A DNA stretch of 7,009 nucleotides from JAZFYD01 sp036443405 (GCA_036443405.1 JAZFYD010000096.1:1-7009), one strand, 5' to 3'; counted from the first letter of the stretch, positions 1-5,809 are shown. Notes: generated by a model not told the origin, from the sequence alone. Program-made: numbers and translations.

Positions 1-330
1 GGCGAGGGAGCCACCTATGCGCAGCTCACCGCGCGTGCGCTTGAATCAGGGTTGGTCGAGTGTCCCCTCGAGTTGGGGCCGAATCTGAGGATGCAGTTCC
101 TGGGTCAGCCCGAAGGCGCCGGCGGAACATCGACGACACACGGCCGAGCGCCTCCTGGTTCGATCACGGTCGCGTCGTCTCCGCTCGACGACACGGATGA
201 AACACCGAAGGGGTTCTACCTGCGGCGCGTTGACGGCGTGTTGTGGTTGCGGGGCTACTTGTCGTGGCCGGGCCACATCTGGAGTCCAGAAGATGTCATC
301 GTTTTCTCTCGGTACTGCATCGCGGTCTAA
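1..330 (+). CDS. C-terminal part of a hypothetical protein, cassette-like
   Basis: This frame is open from the first base to a TAA at 328-330, giving 109 residues, so the gene begins upstream of the window. The TTG at 52 is internal, because the frame continues upstream as GEGATYAQLTARALESG. The pattern ECPLELGPNLRMQFLGQP, then GFYLRRVDGVLWLRGY, then SWPGHIWSPEDVIVFSR looks like real protein with conserved Trp and Gly positions. From memory it resembles a family of small uncharacterised bacterial proteins with a CP.E.GP.LR...DQP...DGLWL...W.PD..FVF layout; I cannot confirm this. Residues 40-70 are low in complexity and may be an insertion. The stop codon falls inside GTCTAAC, the left end of an integron-type recombination half-site, which is typical of gene-cassette ORFs. 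Function is unknown. The coding call is fairly safe; the family resemblance is weak. Confidence 0.6.
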   Translation, partial: GEGATYAQLTARALESGLVECPLELGPNLRMQFLGQPEGAGGTSTTHGRAPPGSITVASSPLDDTDETPKGFYLRRVDGVLWLRGYLSWPGHIWSPEDVIVFSRYCIAV

Positions 331-349
331 CAAGCCGTTGCAGCGGACG
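325..349 (+). repeat. Degenerate or half integron attC-like site
   Basis: GTCTAAC (325-331) fits the attC consensus RYYYAAC and overlaps the stop codon of the preceding gene. It is followed by AAGCCGTTGCAGCGGACG, which resembles the left arm of many chromosomal and environmental attC sites. A full site would continue with a complementary arm (CCGCTG..ACGGC type) and end in GTTRRRY. Neither occurs before the peroxiredoxin gene. A second RYYYAAC match, GCTTAAC (351-357), has the same orientation and so cannot be the missing partner. I read it as a truncated or decayed attC. Chance resemblance is possible. Confidence 0.4.
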
Positions 350-441
350 TGCTTAACCTCGTTCACACGACCGTTCTTCTCCTAGCCCGTCGAACCCAAA
401 CGCGTGGGACGCCAAACCTTCCGTGCGGGCGGCTCATCCGG

Positions 442-447
442 CATAGT
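442..447 (+). promoter_or_regulatory. Possible -10 element just before the peroxiredoxin start
   Basis: CATAGT matches TATAAT at four of six positions and ends seven bases before the ATG at 455. TTCCGT at 419-424 is 17 bases upstream of it but is a poor -35. No purine-rich ribosome binding site is present in between, so a leaderless or almost leaderless transcript would explain the arrangement. Confidence 0.3.
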
Positions 448-454
448 GGCCGAC

Positions 455-952
455 ATGTCGAACCAACCCATCCGGATCGGAGCCAAGCTCCCGGACGCGA
501 CTCTTAGGGTGATGACGCCCGAAGGGCCTGCTGCCAAGACCACAGCTGAGTTTTTCGCGGGTCGCAAGGTCGCCCTGTTCGCGGTGCCCGGAGCGTTCAC
601 GCCGACCTGCAACAACGAGCACCTGCCTTCGTTCGTCGAGCACGCCGCCGAGATCAAAGCGAAAGGTGTCGCGGAGATCGCATGCGTCGCGGTGAACGAC
701 CCGTTTGTCATGGGCGCGTGGGCGCAGGCCAGCGGGGCCGGCGATGCGATCACGTTTCTCAGCGACGGCAACGCCGAGTTCACGAACGCCATCGGCATGG
801 CGTTCGACGGTTCCGGGTTCGGTCTCGGTACCCGGTCCCTGCGTTACGCGATGATCGTGAATGACGGTACGGTCACCGCGATGCGCGTCGAGGAGAGCCC
901 GGGCACGTGCGACGTCACGAGTGGCGGCAAGCTGCTCGCGGACCTCGCGTAG
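455..952 (+). CDS. Peroxiredoxin, Prx5/PrxII (AhpC-TSA/redoxin) type
   Basis: A 165-residue thiol peroxidase that would reduce hydrogen peroxide or alkyl hydroperoxides in the cytoplasm, using glutathione/glutaredoxin or thioredoxin as reductant. The motif AVPGAFTPTCNNEHLPSF (about residues 43-60) is the Prx5 active site. Cys52 is the peroxidatic cysteine, with Pro45 and Thr49 supporting it. Cys77 in IACVAVNDPF sits 25 residues later, as in plant PrxII. Cys152 in SPGTCDVTSGGKLL aligns by eye with the resolving cysteine of human PRDX5, so an atypical two-Cys mechanism is plausible. Length is normal for the family and no signal peptide is seen. An upstream GTG at 404 is in frame, but its 17 extra residues do not look like family sequence, so I chose ATG 455. 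A channel gene follows after 84 bases on the same strand, perhaps co-transcribed. The family call is secure; the reductant is unknown. Confidence 0.93.
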   Translation: MSNQPIRIGAKLPDATLRVMTPEGPAAKTTAEFFAGRKVALFAVPGAFTPTCNNEHLPSFVEHAAEIKAKGVAEIACVAVNDPFVMGAWAQASGAGDAITFLSDGNAEFTNAIGMAFDGSGFGLGTRSLRYAMIVNDGTVTAMRVEESPGTCDVTSGGKLLADLA

Positions 953-991
953 GCCGGGCCGCGTTTTCAGAGAGAGCGTTTCGCGACATCT

Positions 992-1010
992 TCCCGGCGG
1001 GTGGCCGGGA
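992..1010 (+). other. Inverted repeat in the leader of the channel gene
   Basis: TCCCGG (992-997) pairs perfectly with CCGGGA (1005-1010) around a seven-base loop. It lies between the peroxiredoxin stop and the channel start, ending 26 bases before the ATG. No T-run follows, so it is not a classical terminator. It could attenuate, stabilise or process a shared transcript, or be chance in GC-rich DNA. Confidence 0.2.
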
Positions 1011-1036
1011 CTAACGGAAAGAGACTGGTTGGGATC

Positions 1037-1690
1037 ATGAACGAAAACACACGCCCCGCGATCGCGGAGTTTCTCGGCACGTTCATTCTGGTCTTCATCG
1101 GCGCAGGCGCGGGAGCGCTCGCCGGCGGCGACAGCGGCATCATCCGTGTCGCCCTCGCGCACGGTTTTGCGCTGATGGTGATCATCTACATGCTCGGCGG
1201 CGTCTCCGGCGCGCATGTGAACCCGGCGGTGACGCTCGGCATTGCGATGGCCGGCAAGATCACATGGCCGCGCGCGATCCAGTATTGGGTGGCGCAGGTC
1301 GCGGGCTGCATCGTGGCGGCGTTCGCTTTGAAGTTCTGCTTGGGCGGCGCGGTGGGCAACCTGGGCGCGACGCAGTTGGCGACAGGTGTCTCCGTGACGC
1401 AGGGCGTCGTCATCGAGGCCATCCTGACGTTTCTGCTGATGACCGCGGTCATGGTGAGCGGTGTGTTCGGCAAGAACGGTTCGCACGCCGCGATCGCGAT
1501 CGGCTCGGTGCTCATCATGGACATCCTGATGGGCGGTGCGCTGACCGGCGCGTCGATGAACCCGGCCCGCACCCTCGGCCCGGCGCTCGCGATTGGCGAC
1601 TTCTCGAACTTCTGGATCTACCTGGTCGGCCCCGGCGCCGGCGCGATCGGCGGTGCGTTGTTCGCGAAGGCGCTGTACCCCAAAGAGTAG
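1037..1690 (+). CDS. MIP-family channel (aquaporin), TIP-like selectivity filter
   Basis: A 217-residue inner-membrane channel with six expected helices and two NPA half-helices, SGAHVNPAVTLG (Asn62) and TGASMNPARTLGPA (Asn175). Aligned by spacing, the aromatic/arginine filter is His42 (in ALAHGF), Ile163, Ala172 and Arg178. That matches plant tonoplast TIPs (H-I-A/G-R/V) rather than AqpZ (F-H-T-R) or GlpF (W-G-F-R). TIPs pass water and often ammonia, urea or hydrogen peroxide, so those are the likely substrates here; this is inference. ATG 1037 puts the first helix (AEFLGTFILVFIGAGAG) in the usual place. A GTG at 1001 would add 12 non-typical residues. A weak GGTTGGG lies upstream of the ATG. 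The gene follows the peroxiredoxin by 84 bases on the same strand. The family call is secure; substrate is not. Confidence 0.93.
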   Translation: MNENTRPAIAEFLGTFILVFIGAGAGALAGGDSGIIRVALAHGFALMVIIYMLGGVSGAHVNPAVTLGIAMAGKITWPRAIQYWVAQVAGCIVAAFALKFCLGGAVGNLGATQLATGVSVTQGVVIEAILTFLLMTAVMVSGVFGKNGSHAAIAIGSVLIMDILMGGALTGASMNPARTLGPALAIGDFSNFWIYLVGPGAGAIGGALFAKALYPKE

Positions 1691-1722
1691 CTAGCCCGAC
1701 ACCCTCGTTGCCGGCGAATCGT

Positions 1723-1728
1723 TAGCAT
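1723..1728 (+). promoter_or_regulatory. Possible -10 element just before the metallopeptidase start
   Basis: TAGCAT fits the TANNNT form of a bacterial -10 element and ends eight bases before the GTG start at 1737. No convincing -35 or ribosome binding site is visible. The same hexamer precedes the 49-residue gene at 5654. Confidence 0.3.
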
Positions 1729-1736
1729 GTCGGCAG

Positions 1737-2591
1737 GTGCAGATCGATATCGAGGGGATTCCTGGCGCGATCGCGTCCGAGGAGGGGTTGCCGCAGCTAT
1801 GTGTGGACCCGGTGGTGGCCTGGCTCGTCGAACACGTACCGGATGCGGAGCAGGACGCAGCTTGGCGCTTCGGTGTCGTGCAGTGGGTGGGGCTGCTGTC
1901 GCAGGCGCTCGGTGAGCCCTACCGTGTACTCGAATCCGACCGGGTCGTGCTCTTGTCCGCGGAGTCCGACCGGCAAGCGGGGTTGCTACTGCATACGGCA
2001 ACGGAGTCGTTCAGGCGCGTTGCGAGGTTCCTGGGTTCCAGCGCCCTAACCGATTGGGCGACCGTGCTCGCGTTCGATCGCCAAGATCGGTACTACGACT
2101 ACATCTCGGCGTTTTATCCCGATGGCGAGTTCCCCGCCTCGGCCGGCTGTTGCGTCAGCCAAGGTCTGCCGCACGTCGTCATCGCGCCCTGCTCGGATCT
2201 CCTGCAGCTCGAGACCATCGCTGCGCACGAACTCAGCCACACGCTCGTGTACGCGTTCGACCTTCCTGTATGGCTCAACGAAGGGCTTGCCGTCGTCACG
2301 GAGTCCGGGTTGTCGGAGTACTACTCGGAACCGCAGGAGCTACGTGCTTGCTGGCAGGAGTTCGGACTCGACACGTTCTGGACGGGCGAGTCCTTCAACG
2401 TGCTCGATGACCGCGGCCGGTTGTCGTATGACCTGGCCTATCTGCTGGTCCGGGCGCTTCTGGCGCACGACCAGGGCGCCTTCGCGTCGCTCCTTCAAAA
2501 CGCGGACCCGAAGGACGGCGGCTTCGCAGCATGCCGCAACGCGTATGGCGTCGACCCCGGAACCCTGGCGCAGCGCTTCCTGAGCGAGTGA
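1737..2591 (+). CDS. Gluzincin zinc metallopeptidase, peptidase MA-like
   Basis: A 284-residue protein with a zinc-protease core at residues 160-188. HELSH supplies His164 and His168 as zinc ligands and Glu165 as catalytic base. The following LPVWLNEGLAV supplies Glu182 as the third ligand. The HExxH...P.WL.EG.A layout is the signature of the peptidase MA-like group. Residues 105-160 (WATVLAFDRQDRYYDYISAF and PHVVIAPCSD) form the strand region that usually precedes the helix. The C-terminal part (225-284) looks helical. No signal peptide or membrane segment is seen, so the enzyme appears cytoplasmic, which is unusual for a group often found anchored or exported. GTG 1737 is the only usable start: the frame is closed by TAG at 1692 and no ATG, GTG or TTG lies between. 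Substrate is unknown. The next gene is convergent. Confidence 0.8.
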   Translation: MQIDIEGIPGAIASEEGLPQLCVDPVVAWLVEHVPDAEQDAAWRFGVVQWVGLLSQALGEPYRVLESDRVVLLSAESDRQAGLLLHTATESFRRVARFLGSSALTDWATVLAFDRQDRYYDYISAFYPDGEFPASAGCCVSQGLPHVVIAPCSDLLQLETIAAHELSHTLVYAFDLPVWLNEGLAVVTESGLSEYYSEPQELRACWQEFGLDTFWTGESFNVLDDRGRLSYDLAYLLVRALLAHDQGAFASLLQNADPKDGGFAACRNAYGVDPGTLAQRFLSE

Positions 2592-2599
2592 TCGATCAC
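2588..2599. repeat. 12-bp perfect palindrome over the metallopeptidase stop
   Basis: GTGATCGATCAC is self-complementary and overlaps the TGA at 2589-2591. It could be a protein-binding site or part of the 3' end structure. It contains two GATC motifs. No function can be assigned. Confidence 0.3.
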
Positions 2600-2614
2600 G
2601 CGCTGGCGCACGCT

Positions 2615-2655
2615 GTCCACCTGTCGTGCGCGAGCGCGTCGGCGTGCGCGTGGAC
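2615..2655. repeat. Inverted repeat in the convergent intergenic region
   Basis: GTCCAC (2615-2620) pairs with GTGGAC (2650-2655) around a very GC-rich 29-base interior that can fold further. It lies between two convergent genes, so it may help end transcription from the left, but there is no T-tract. Confidence 0.25.
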
Positions 2656-2706
2656 TAGCGCGAACGCCCCACACGCGAAGTCCGTCAGGATGAGCGCAGC
2701 AACATT

Positions 2707-2740
2707 GCCTGCGCGATCGCGTTAGCGCGAGCGGGCAGGC
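2707..2740. terminator. Possible bidirectional hairpin between convergent genes
   Basis: An outer stem GCCTGC (2707-2712) / GCAGGC (2735-2740) encloses an inner perfect stem TCGCG (2717-2721) / CGCGA (2726-2730) with loop TTAG. The loop contains the stop codon of the leftward gene. The place suits a terminator, but neither side carries a clear T-run, so any termination would not be the classical intrinsic kind. Confidence 0.3.
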
Positions 2741-4392
2741 ACGGTCCCGCCGATGTTGTCGAGGTTCGCGACCTCGTCGAGCAGCTCATCGAGGCGCTCG
2801 CGCTCGAAGTGGGGGTGCAGGACGCCTTCGATCTCGACCTCGTAAAACCGCACGCTGTTTTGCACGACAAAGAGTGACGGGCGCAAGAGCGACATCCCGC
2901 GGCCGTCGTCGCCCGTTGCCTCGCCGCGTAGCGAACCGCTCTTGCCGCCGGCGGCCACGCTCCCCGACATGCGCGAGCCCTTGAGTTTGAACTCGATCTT
3001 CACGCGCTGTCCGATTTTCACATCCGGCGTTTCGTTGGACTGGCGGAAGATGAAACCGATCTCGGGCGAATCGATCGGCACGTCGGCGTTGGTTCCCTTG
3101 CCGATCATCACGACGCTGTGCCCCGGTCGTATCTTTACGTAGTTCTCGCCCTCGACGAACCAGTGGTTGGTCGCGAGAAGCATGATCTGCCGCGTCTCCA
3201 ACCCCGCCTGGCAAAACGCGAGGCCGTGGGTCTTGAGCTTCATCGGCTCGGTCACGCACCGCATCGTCACGTCGTTCTTGAAAAACGCCCGGTTGCAAAA
3301 CGTCATCACGCCGTTGCCGCGGACCGCACCGCGCACGTACTCGAAGTTGCCGAGATCCTCGTGCTGCACCGTGACGATCTCTTCCCAGTCCTTCATCTCG
3401 ATCTGGTTCTTGAAGAGATAGCGCAGCTTGAGTCGCGAGCCGCGCAATTTGACGTCGGTCGCGTGAAACAGCGCTTCCACGCCGCCGCGGGCGTGCCGCG
3501 CTAGGGTTCCGATCGCCTCGATGGCTTCCCGGTTGCGATCCACGTAGTGAAGGTCGCTGTAGCTCGTCAGCAAGTCGTCGACGGCCCGCTGCGCGGGATC
3601 GATGCGCCGCGACAGGAACAGGTCGCGCGCTTTCAAGACGAGTCGGCGCGCCTCGCCGAGACGCTTCACGTCCGCGTGCGGAACGCCGGGCAGCGGCGGC
3701 GGCGGTCCCGGCTCGCCTTGTGCGACCGGAATCACCGGCCTCGCGATCGCGGCCGCGCGTGTCGCCCGTCGCTTGATGTTCGCGCGCCGGATCTTCAACT
3801 CGAGTGTCTCGGCGATCTCGTTGAGCGAGTCGCGATACGACTCCTCCAGCTCCCACCGGGTCGCGATGGCTTCGCGGGCCGCGTCATAGCGTCCGAGATC
3901 AAAGAGAATCTCCGCGTCGGCGCGCCGGCCTTCCACGAGCAGGGATTGTTCGTTTCGCAATTCGTCGAGCAGCGTCGTCAGCTTGGACGGCACCGAAGTG
4001 CCGGTCCAGTGCCGGCGATGCGTCCCGACCAGTTCGGCCGCGGTGCGGTACCGGAAGTCCTGCAAAAGCTCCTGCACTCGCTCTTCCACCTCGGCGGCCG
4101 CCGCGATGGCACGAGTTTCCATCGCGATCCGAATCGCCGGTTCCGAATCGTCCCCACGGAACTCCTCTAGCGCGTTGTGCAGCAGTCTGGCTGCGGAGAG
4201 GTCGTCGGCGCCCGCGAGGTCGTTGCGGAGTTCGATGGGCAGGGCGGCCTCCGCGGCGGTGGCCGTCTCGCGTTCCTTGGAAGGACCGTCCGTGCCGGAT
4301 CCGGAGGCGGGGGGGCGCAGGTAGTTGTGAAACAACAGTGCCCCGATGGCGAATAGGGCCAGCGCCGCCGTGTTCTTGAGGGCTCGACTCAT
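2722..4392 (-). CDS. Membrane-anchored protein, helical middle and LamG-like C-terminus
   Basis: A 556-residue protein of unknown function. Residues 8-25 (TAALALFAIGALLFHNYL) form one membrane segment behind a short basic end, so the rest is probably extracytoplasmic. Residues 45-300 are Ala/Glu/Arg-rich and helical, with stretches such as ILFDLGRYDAAREAI that look like TPR-type helical hairpins. A Pro-rich linker at 219-239 (GEPGPPPPLPG) splits them. Residues 310-525 are beta-rich. LRYLFKNQIEMKDWEEI opens the domain and FYEVEIEGVL closes it, as in concanavalin-like (LamG or DUF1080-type) sandwiches common in planctomycete proteins. That family reading rests on pattern only. No catalytic residues can be named. 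A carbohydrate-binding or envelope scaffold role is possible. The gene is divergent from the acidic protein gene across 158 bp and convergent with the metallopeptidase gene. Confidence 0.75.
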   Translation of the reverse strand: MSRALKNTAALALFAIGALLFHNYLRPPASGSGTDGPSKERETATAAEAALPIELRNDLAGADDLSAARLLHNALEEFRGDDSEPAIRIAMETRAIAAAAEVEERVQELLQDFRYRTAAELVGTHRRHWTGTSVPSKLTTLLDELRNEQSLLVEGRRADAEILFDLGRYDAAREAIATRWELEESYRDSLNEIAETLELKIRRANIKRRATRAAAIARPVIPVAQGEPGPPPPLPGVPHADVKRLGEARRLVLKARDLFLSRRIDPAQRAVDDLLTSYSDLHYVDRNREAIEAIGTLARHARGGVEALFHATDVKLRGSRLKLRYLFKNQIEMKDWEEIVTVQHEDLGNFEYVRGAVRGNGVMTFCNRAFFKNDVTMRCVTEPMKLKTHGLAFCQAGLETRQIMLLATNHWFVEGENYVKIRPGHSVVMIGKGTNADVPIDSPEIGFIFRQSNETPDVKIGQRVKIEFKLKGSRMSGSVAAGGKSGSLRGEATGDDGRGMSLLRPSLFVVQNSVRFYEVEIEGVLHPHFERERLDELLDEVANLDNIGGTVPARSR

Positions 4393-4488
4393 GTCTCGCT
4401 TTGAGCCGGTTGAGGCCTCCGCGCTCGCTCTGGAGCGGTCTGAGAACCCAATCCGATCCGAAAGCCCACCACCTCTAACAACGTACAG

Positions 4489-4507
4489 GTCGGACCGACA
4501 ATTGTCG
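4489..4507. promoter_or_regulatory. Overlapping palindromes in the divergent promoter region
   Basis: GTCGGACCGACAATTGTCG contains two dyads that share an arm: GTCGG-A-CCGAC (4489-4499) and the perfect 12-mer CGACAATTGTCG (4496-4507). The result is three related GTCG/CGAC half-sites in 19 bases. The site lies 96 bases from the leftward start codon and 43 from the rightward one, a good place for an operator controlling both genes. The regulator is unknown and no regulator gene is present in the window. Confidence 0.4.
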
Positions 4508-4550
4508 ATAAGACCTTAGGTTTCGTGCCACCCAGCTGGAGACACTCGAG

Positions 4551-5588
4551 ATGACCACGGGCGATCCGTTCGAAGAATATCTACAGAAGAAGAAGGTCGA
4601 GATGCTCGAAGCCAGCATGCGTGGCGACGAAAATCCCGCGCCTGAGCCGGATGATCTCGATGAGCCCCTCGTTCTCGCCGACGACGACGCGGACACCGAG
4701 CAACGTCTCCAGGACGAGATGCGCGACTTCTTCGAGTCCGGCGGCAGCGCCGGCGCGGAGCTTTTCGAAAAGGTCGGAAGCGAAGGCGCGGACGACGTAT
4801 TCGAAGAAGATCAAGCGGAGGAAATCCGCGACGCGCTGGATGAGGTCTTTCAAGCGGAGGATGCCTCACCCCAGGTCGCGCCCGACAACGAGACCTTCGT
4901 CGAGTTCTTCGAGCAAGTTCAGCAGAGCTTCAACAAGGCTCCGGGTGCAGCCCGGCCCGCAGTAAGTCTTGAAGACCAGCCGACCGCGACATCGGAGACG
5001 AGCGAGCCCGACGCGCCCATCGTGAGTGTGCCGACGCAGGCTGAGGCGCAGGAGGCCGCGCCCGAGGCGCAAGCCACCCCCGCGGCCCACGTCGATGAGC
5101 CCGCGGTGCCCGAACTCGTCGAGCCAAAGACACCGGTCGCCGACACGGGGGAGTGGCCCGAGGCTGCTCAGGCGGAGCCCGACGCCGACGAAAATGCCGC
5201 CGCCGATTACTGCGAGTTCCCGTCCCCTGAACCGTTGCCCGAGGCGCATGCCGAGGACGAGGATGCGGCTGGTCCCGGCCTTGCCGCGTTTGGCGTGGAT
5301 ACGGCCGCGTTGGCCGCGGAGATCGAGGCGTGCGAGGACGTCGACGGATCGTTCGGCGATGAGGATTCCCTGGATTCGGAGGCGGCTGCCGAGGATTCGG
5401 ATTCCGTGTCCGACTTGAACCTCGCCGAAATCCTGGCGCGTCCTGTGGAAAGCCCGGAGTCCGTGGAGAGCGAACTCGTGGAGCGCGTCAACTTGCTCAG
5501 CCGGGTGGTCGCGAAGCTCGTCGACGGCGGCAAGCTCGATCAGTCCGAGATCCTCGAAATCCTGGTGAAGTCCGGCGTGGAGTTCTAG
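4551..5588 (+). CDS. Highly acidic, mostly disordered protein of unknown function
   Basis: A 345-residue protein I do not recognise. By my count about 93 residues are Asp or Glu (27%) against about 17 Lys or Arg, so the net charge is near -76. The N-terminus (DPFEEYLQKKKVEMLEASM, residues 5-23) is a charged amphipathic helix. Residues 45-125 alternate acidic runs with short helices containing Phe pairs (MRDFFESG, FVEFFEQVQQSF). Residues 130-240 are rich in Pro, Ala, Glu and Thr and look disordered. The end (SVESELVERVNLLSRVVAKLVDGGKLDQSEILEIL) is a clear pair of helices, perhaps for oligomerisation or partner binding. No signal peptide is seen. GGAG at 4538-4541 is a well-placed ribosome binding site, one of the few in the window. 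A basic partner or a scaffold role is possible, but nothing proves it. Confidence 0.8.
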   Translation: MTTGDPFEEYLQKKKVEMLEASMRGDENPAPEPDDLDEPLVLADDDADTEQRLQDEMRDFFESGGSAGAELFEKVGSEGADDVFEEDQAEEIRDALDEVFQAEDASPQVAPDNETFVEFFEQVQQSFNKAPGAARPAVSLEDQPTATSETSEPDAPIVSVPTQAEAQEAAPEAQATPAAHVDEPAVPELVEPKTPVADTGEWPEAAQAEPDADENAAADYCEFPSPEPLPEAHAEDEDAAGPGLAAFGVDTAALAAEIEACEDVDGSFGDEDSLDSEAAAEDSDSVSDLNLAEILARPVESPESVESELVERVNLLSRVVAKLVDGGKLDQSEILEILVKSGVEF

Positions 5589-5604
5589 GGCGCCTGGCGC
5601 GCCC
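5588..5604 (+). other. GC-rich hairpin right after the acidic protein gene
   Basis: GGGCG (5588-5592) pairs with CGCCC (5600-5604) across a seven-base loop and begins on the last base of the stop codon. The place suits a transcription end, but no T-run follows. Confidence 0.2.
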
Positions 5605-5641
5605 GCGGTTAGCTTCCGTCGGTGCCTCCCGGCGTGCCTGA

Positions 5642-5647
5642 TAGCAT
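5642..5647 (+). promoter_or_regulatory. Possible -10 element placing transcription start at the ATG
   Basis: TAGCAT ends six bases before the ATG at 5654. A -10 hexamer at this distance would start transcription on or next to the first base of the start codon, giving a leaderless message. No ribosome binding site is visible. TTCCGT at 5614-5619 is 22 bases upstream, too far for a normal -35. Confidence 0.35.
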
Positions 5648-5653
5648 CGACGC

Positions 5654-5803
5654 ATGGCGGATCGCGAGAAAGTGCTCCAAAACCTGGGCAAATGCCTCCT
5701 GATCGCCTGGGTCGTGCTTTTTGCCGGCGGGGCGATCGGCGAGCTTCTCGGCGTGGATTTCCTGCGCGAATACTGCGACGTGAAGAGCATTTTTCTGCGT
5801 TGA
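5654..5803 (+). CDS. Small single-pass membrane protein, 49 residues
   Basis: An ATG-to-TGA frame of 49 residues fills most of the gap between two larger genes. It reads MADREKVLQNLGKC, then a hydrophobic segment LLIAWVVLFAGGAIGELLG (about 15-33), then a polar tail VDFLREYCDVKSIFLR. The charged, amphipathic start, single membrane helix with a GG kink and mixed-charge end look like a real small protein. The -10-like TAGCAT six bases before the ATG supports a gene here. It has two cysteines, Cys14 near the membrane face and Cys41 in the tail. Function is unknown. It might be a small envelope or regulatory protein. Without homologues the call rests on composition and position. Confidence 0.55.
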   Translation: MADREKVLQNLGKCLLIAWVVLFAGGAIGELLGVDFLREYCDVKSIFLR

Positions 5804-5809
5804 CCACAA

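Noticed and set aside
325..454. A complete, functional attC site
   Set aside because: No complementary right arm or GTTRRRY end was found before the next gene, so only a half-site is claimed.
404..454. GTG 404 as the peroxiredoxin start
   Set aside because: The 17 extra residues do not resemble the family N-terminus; ATG 455 gives the normal length.
434..1486. Long leftward open frame (350 codons) opposite the peroxiredoxin and channel genes
   Set aside because: It is rich in Arg, His and Asp with no recognisable motif and lies opposite two confidently assigned genes; long antisense frames are common in GC-rich DNA.
1727..1915. ATG 1727 frame as a separate small gene
   Set aside because: It overlaps the metallopeptidase in another frame and its product is Arg/Gly-rich with no features.
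2531..2725. Rightward 64-codon frame across the convergent gap
   Set aside because: It starts inside the metallopeptidase in another frame, has a low-complexity Ala/Ser/Arg product, and its stop falls in the hairpin region.
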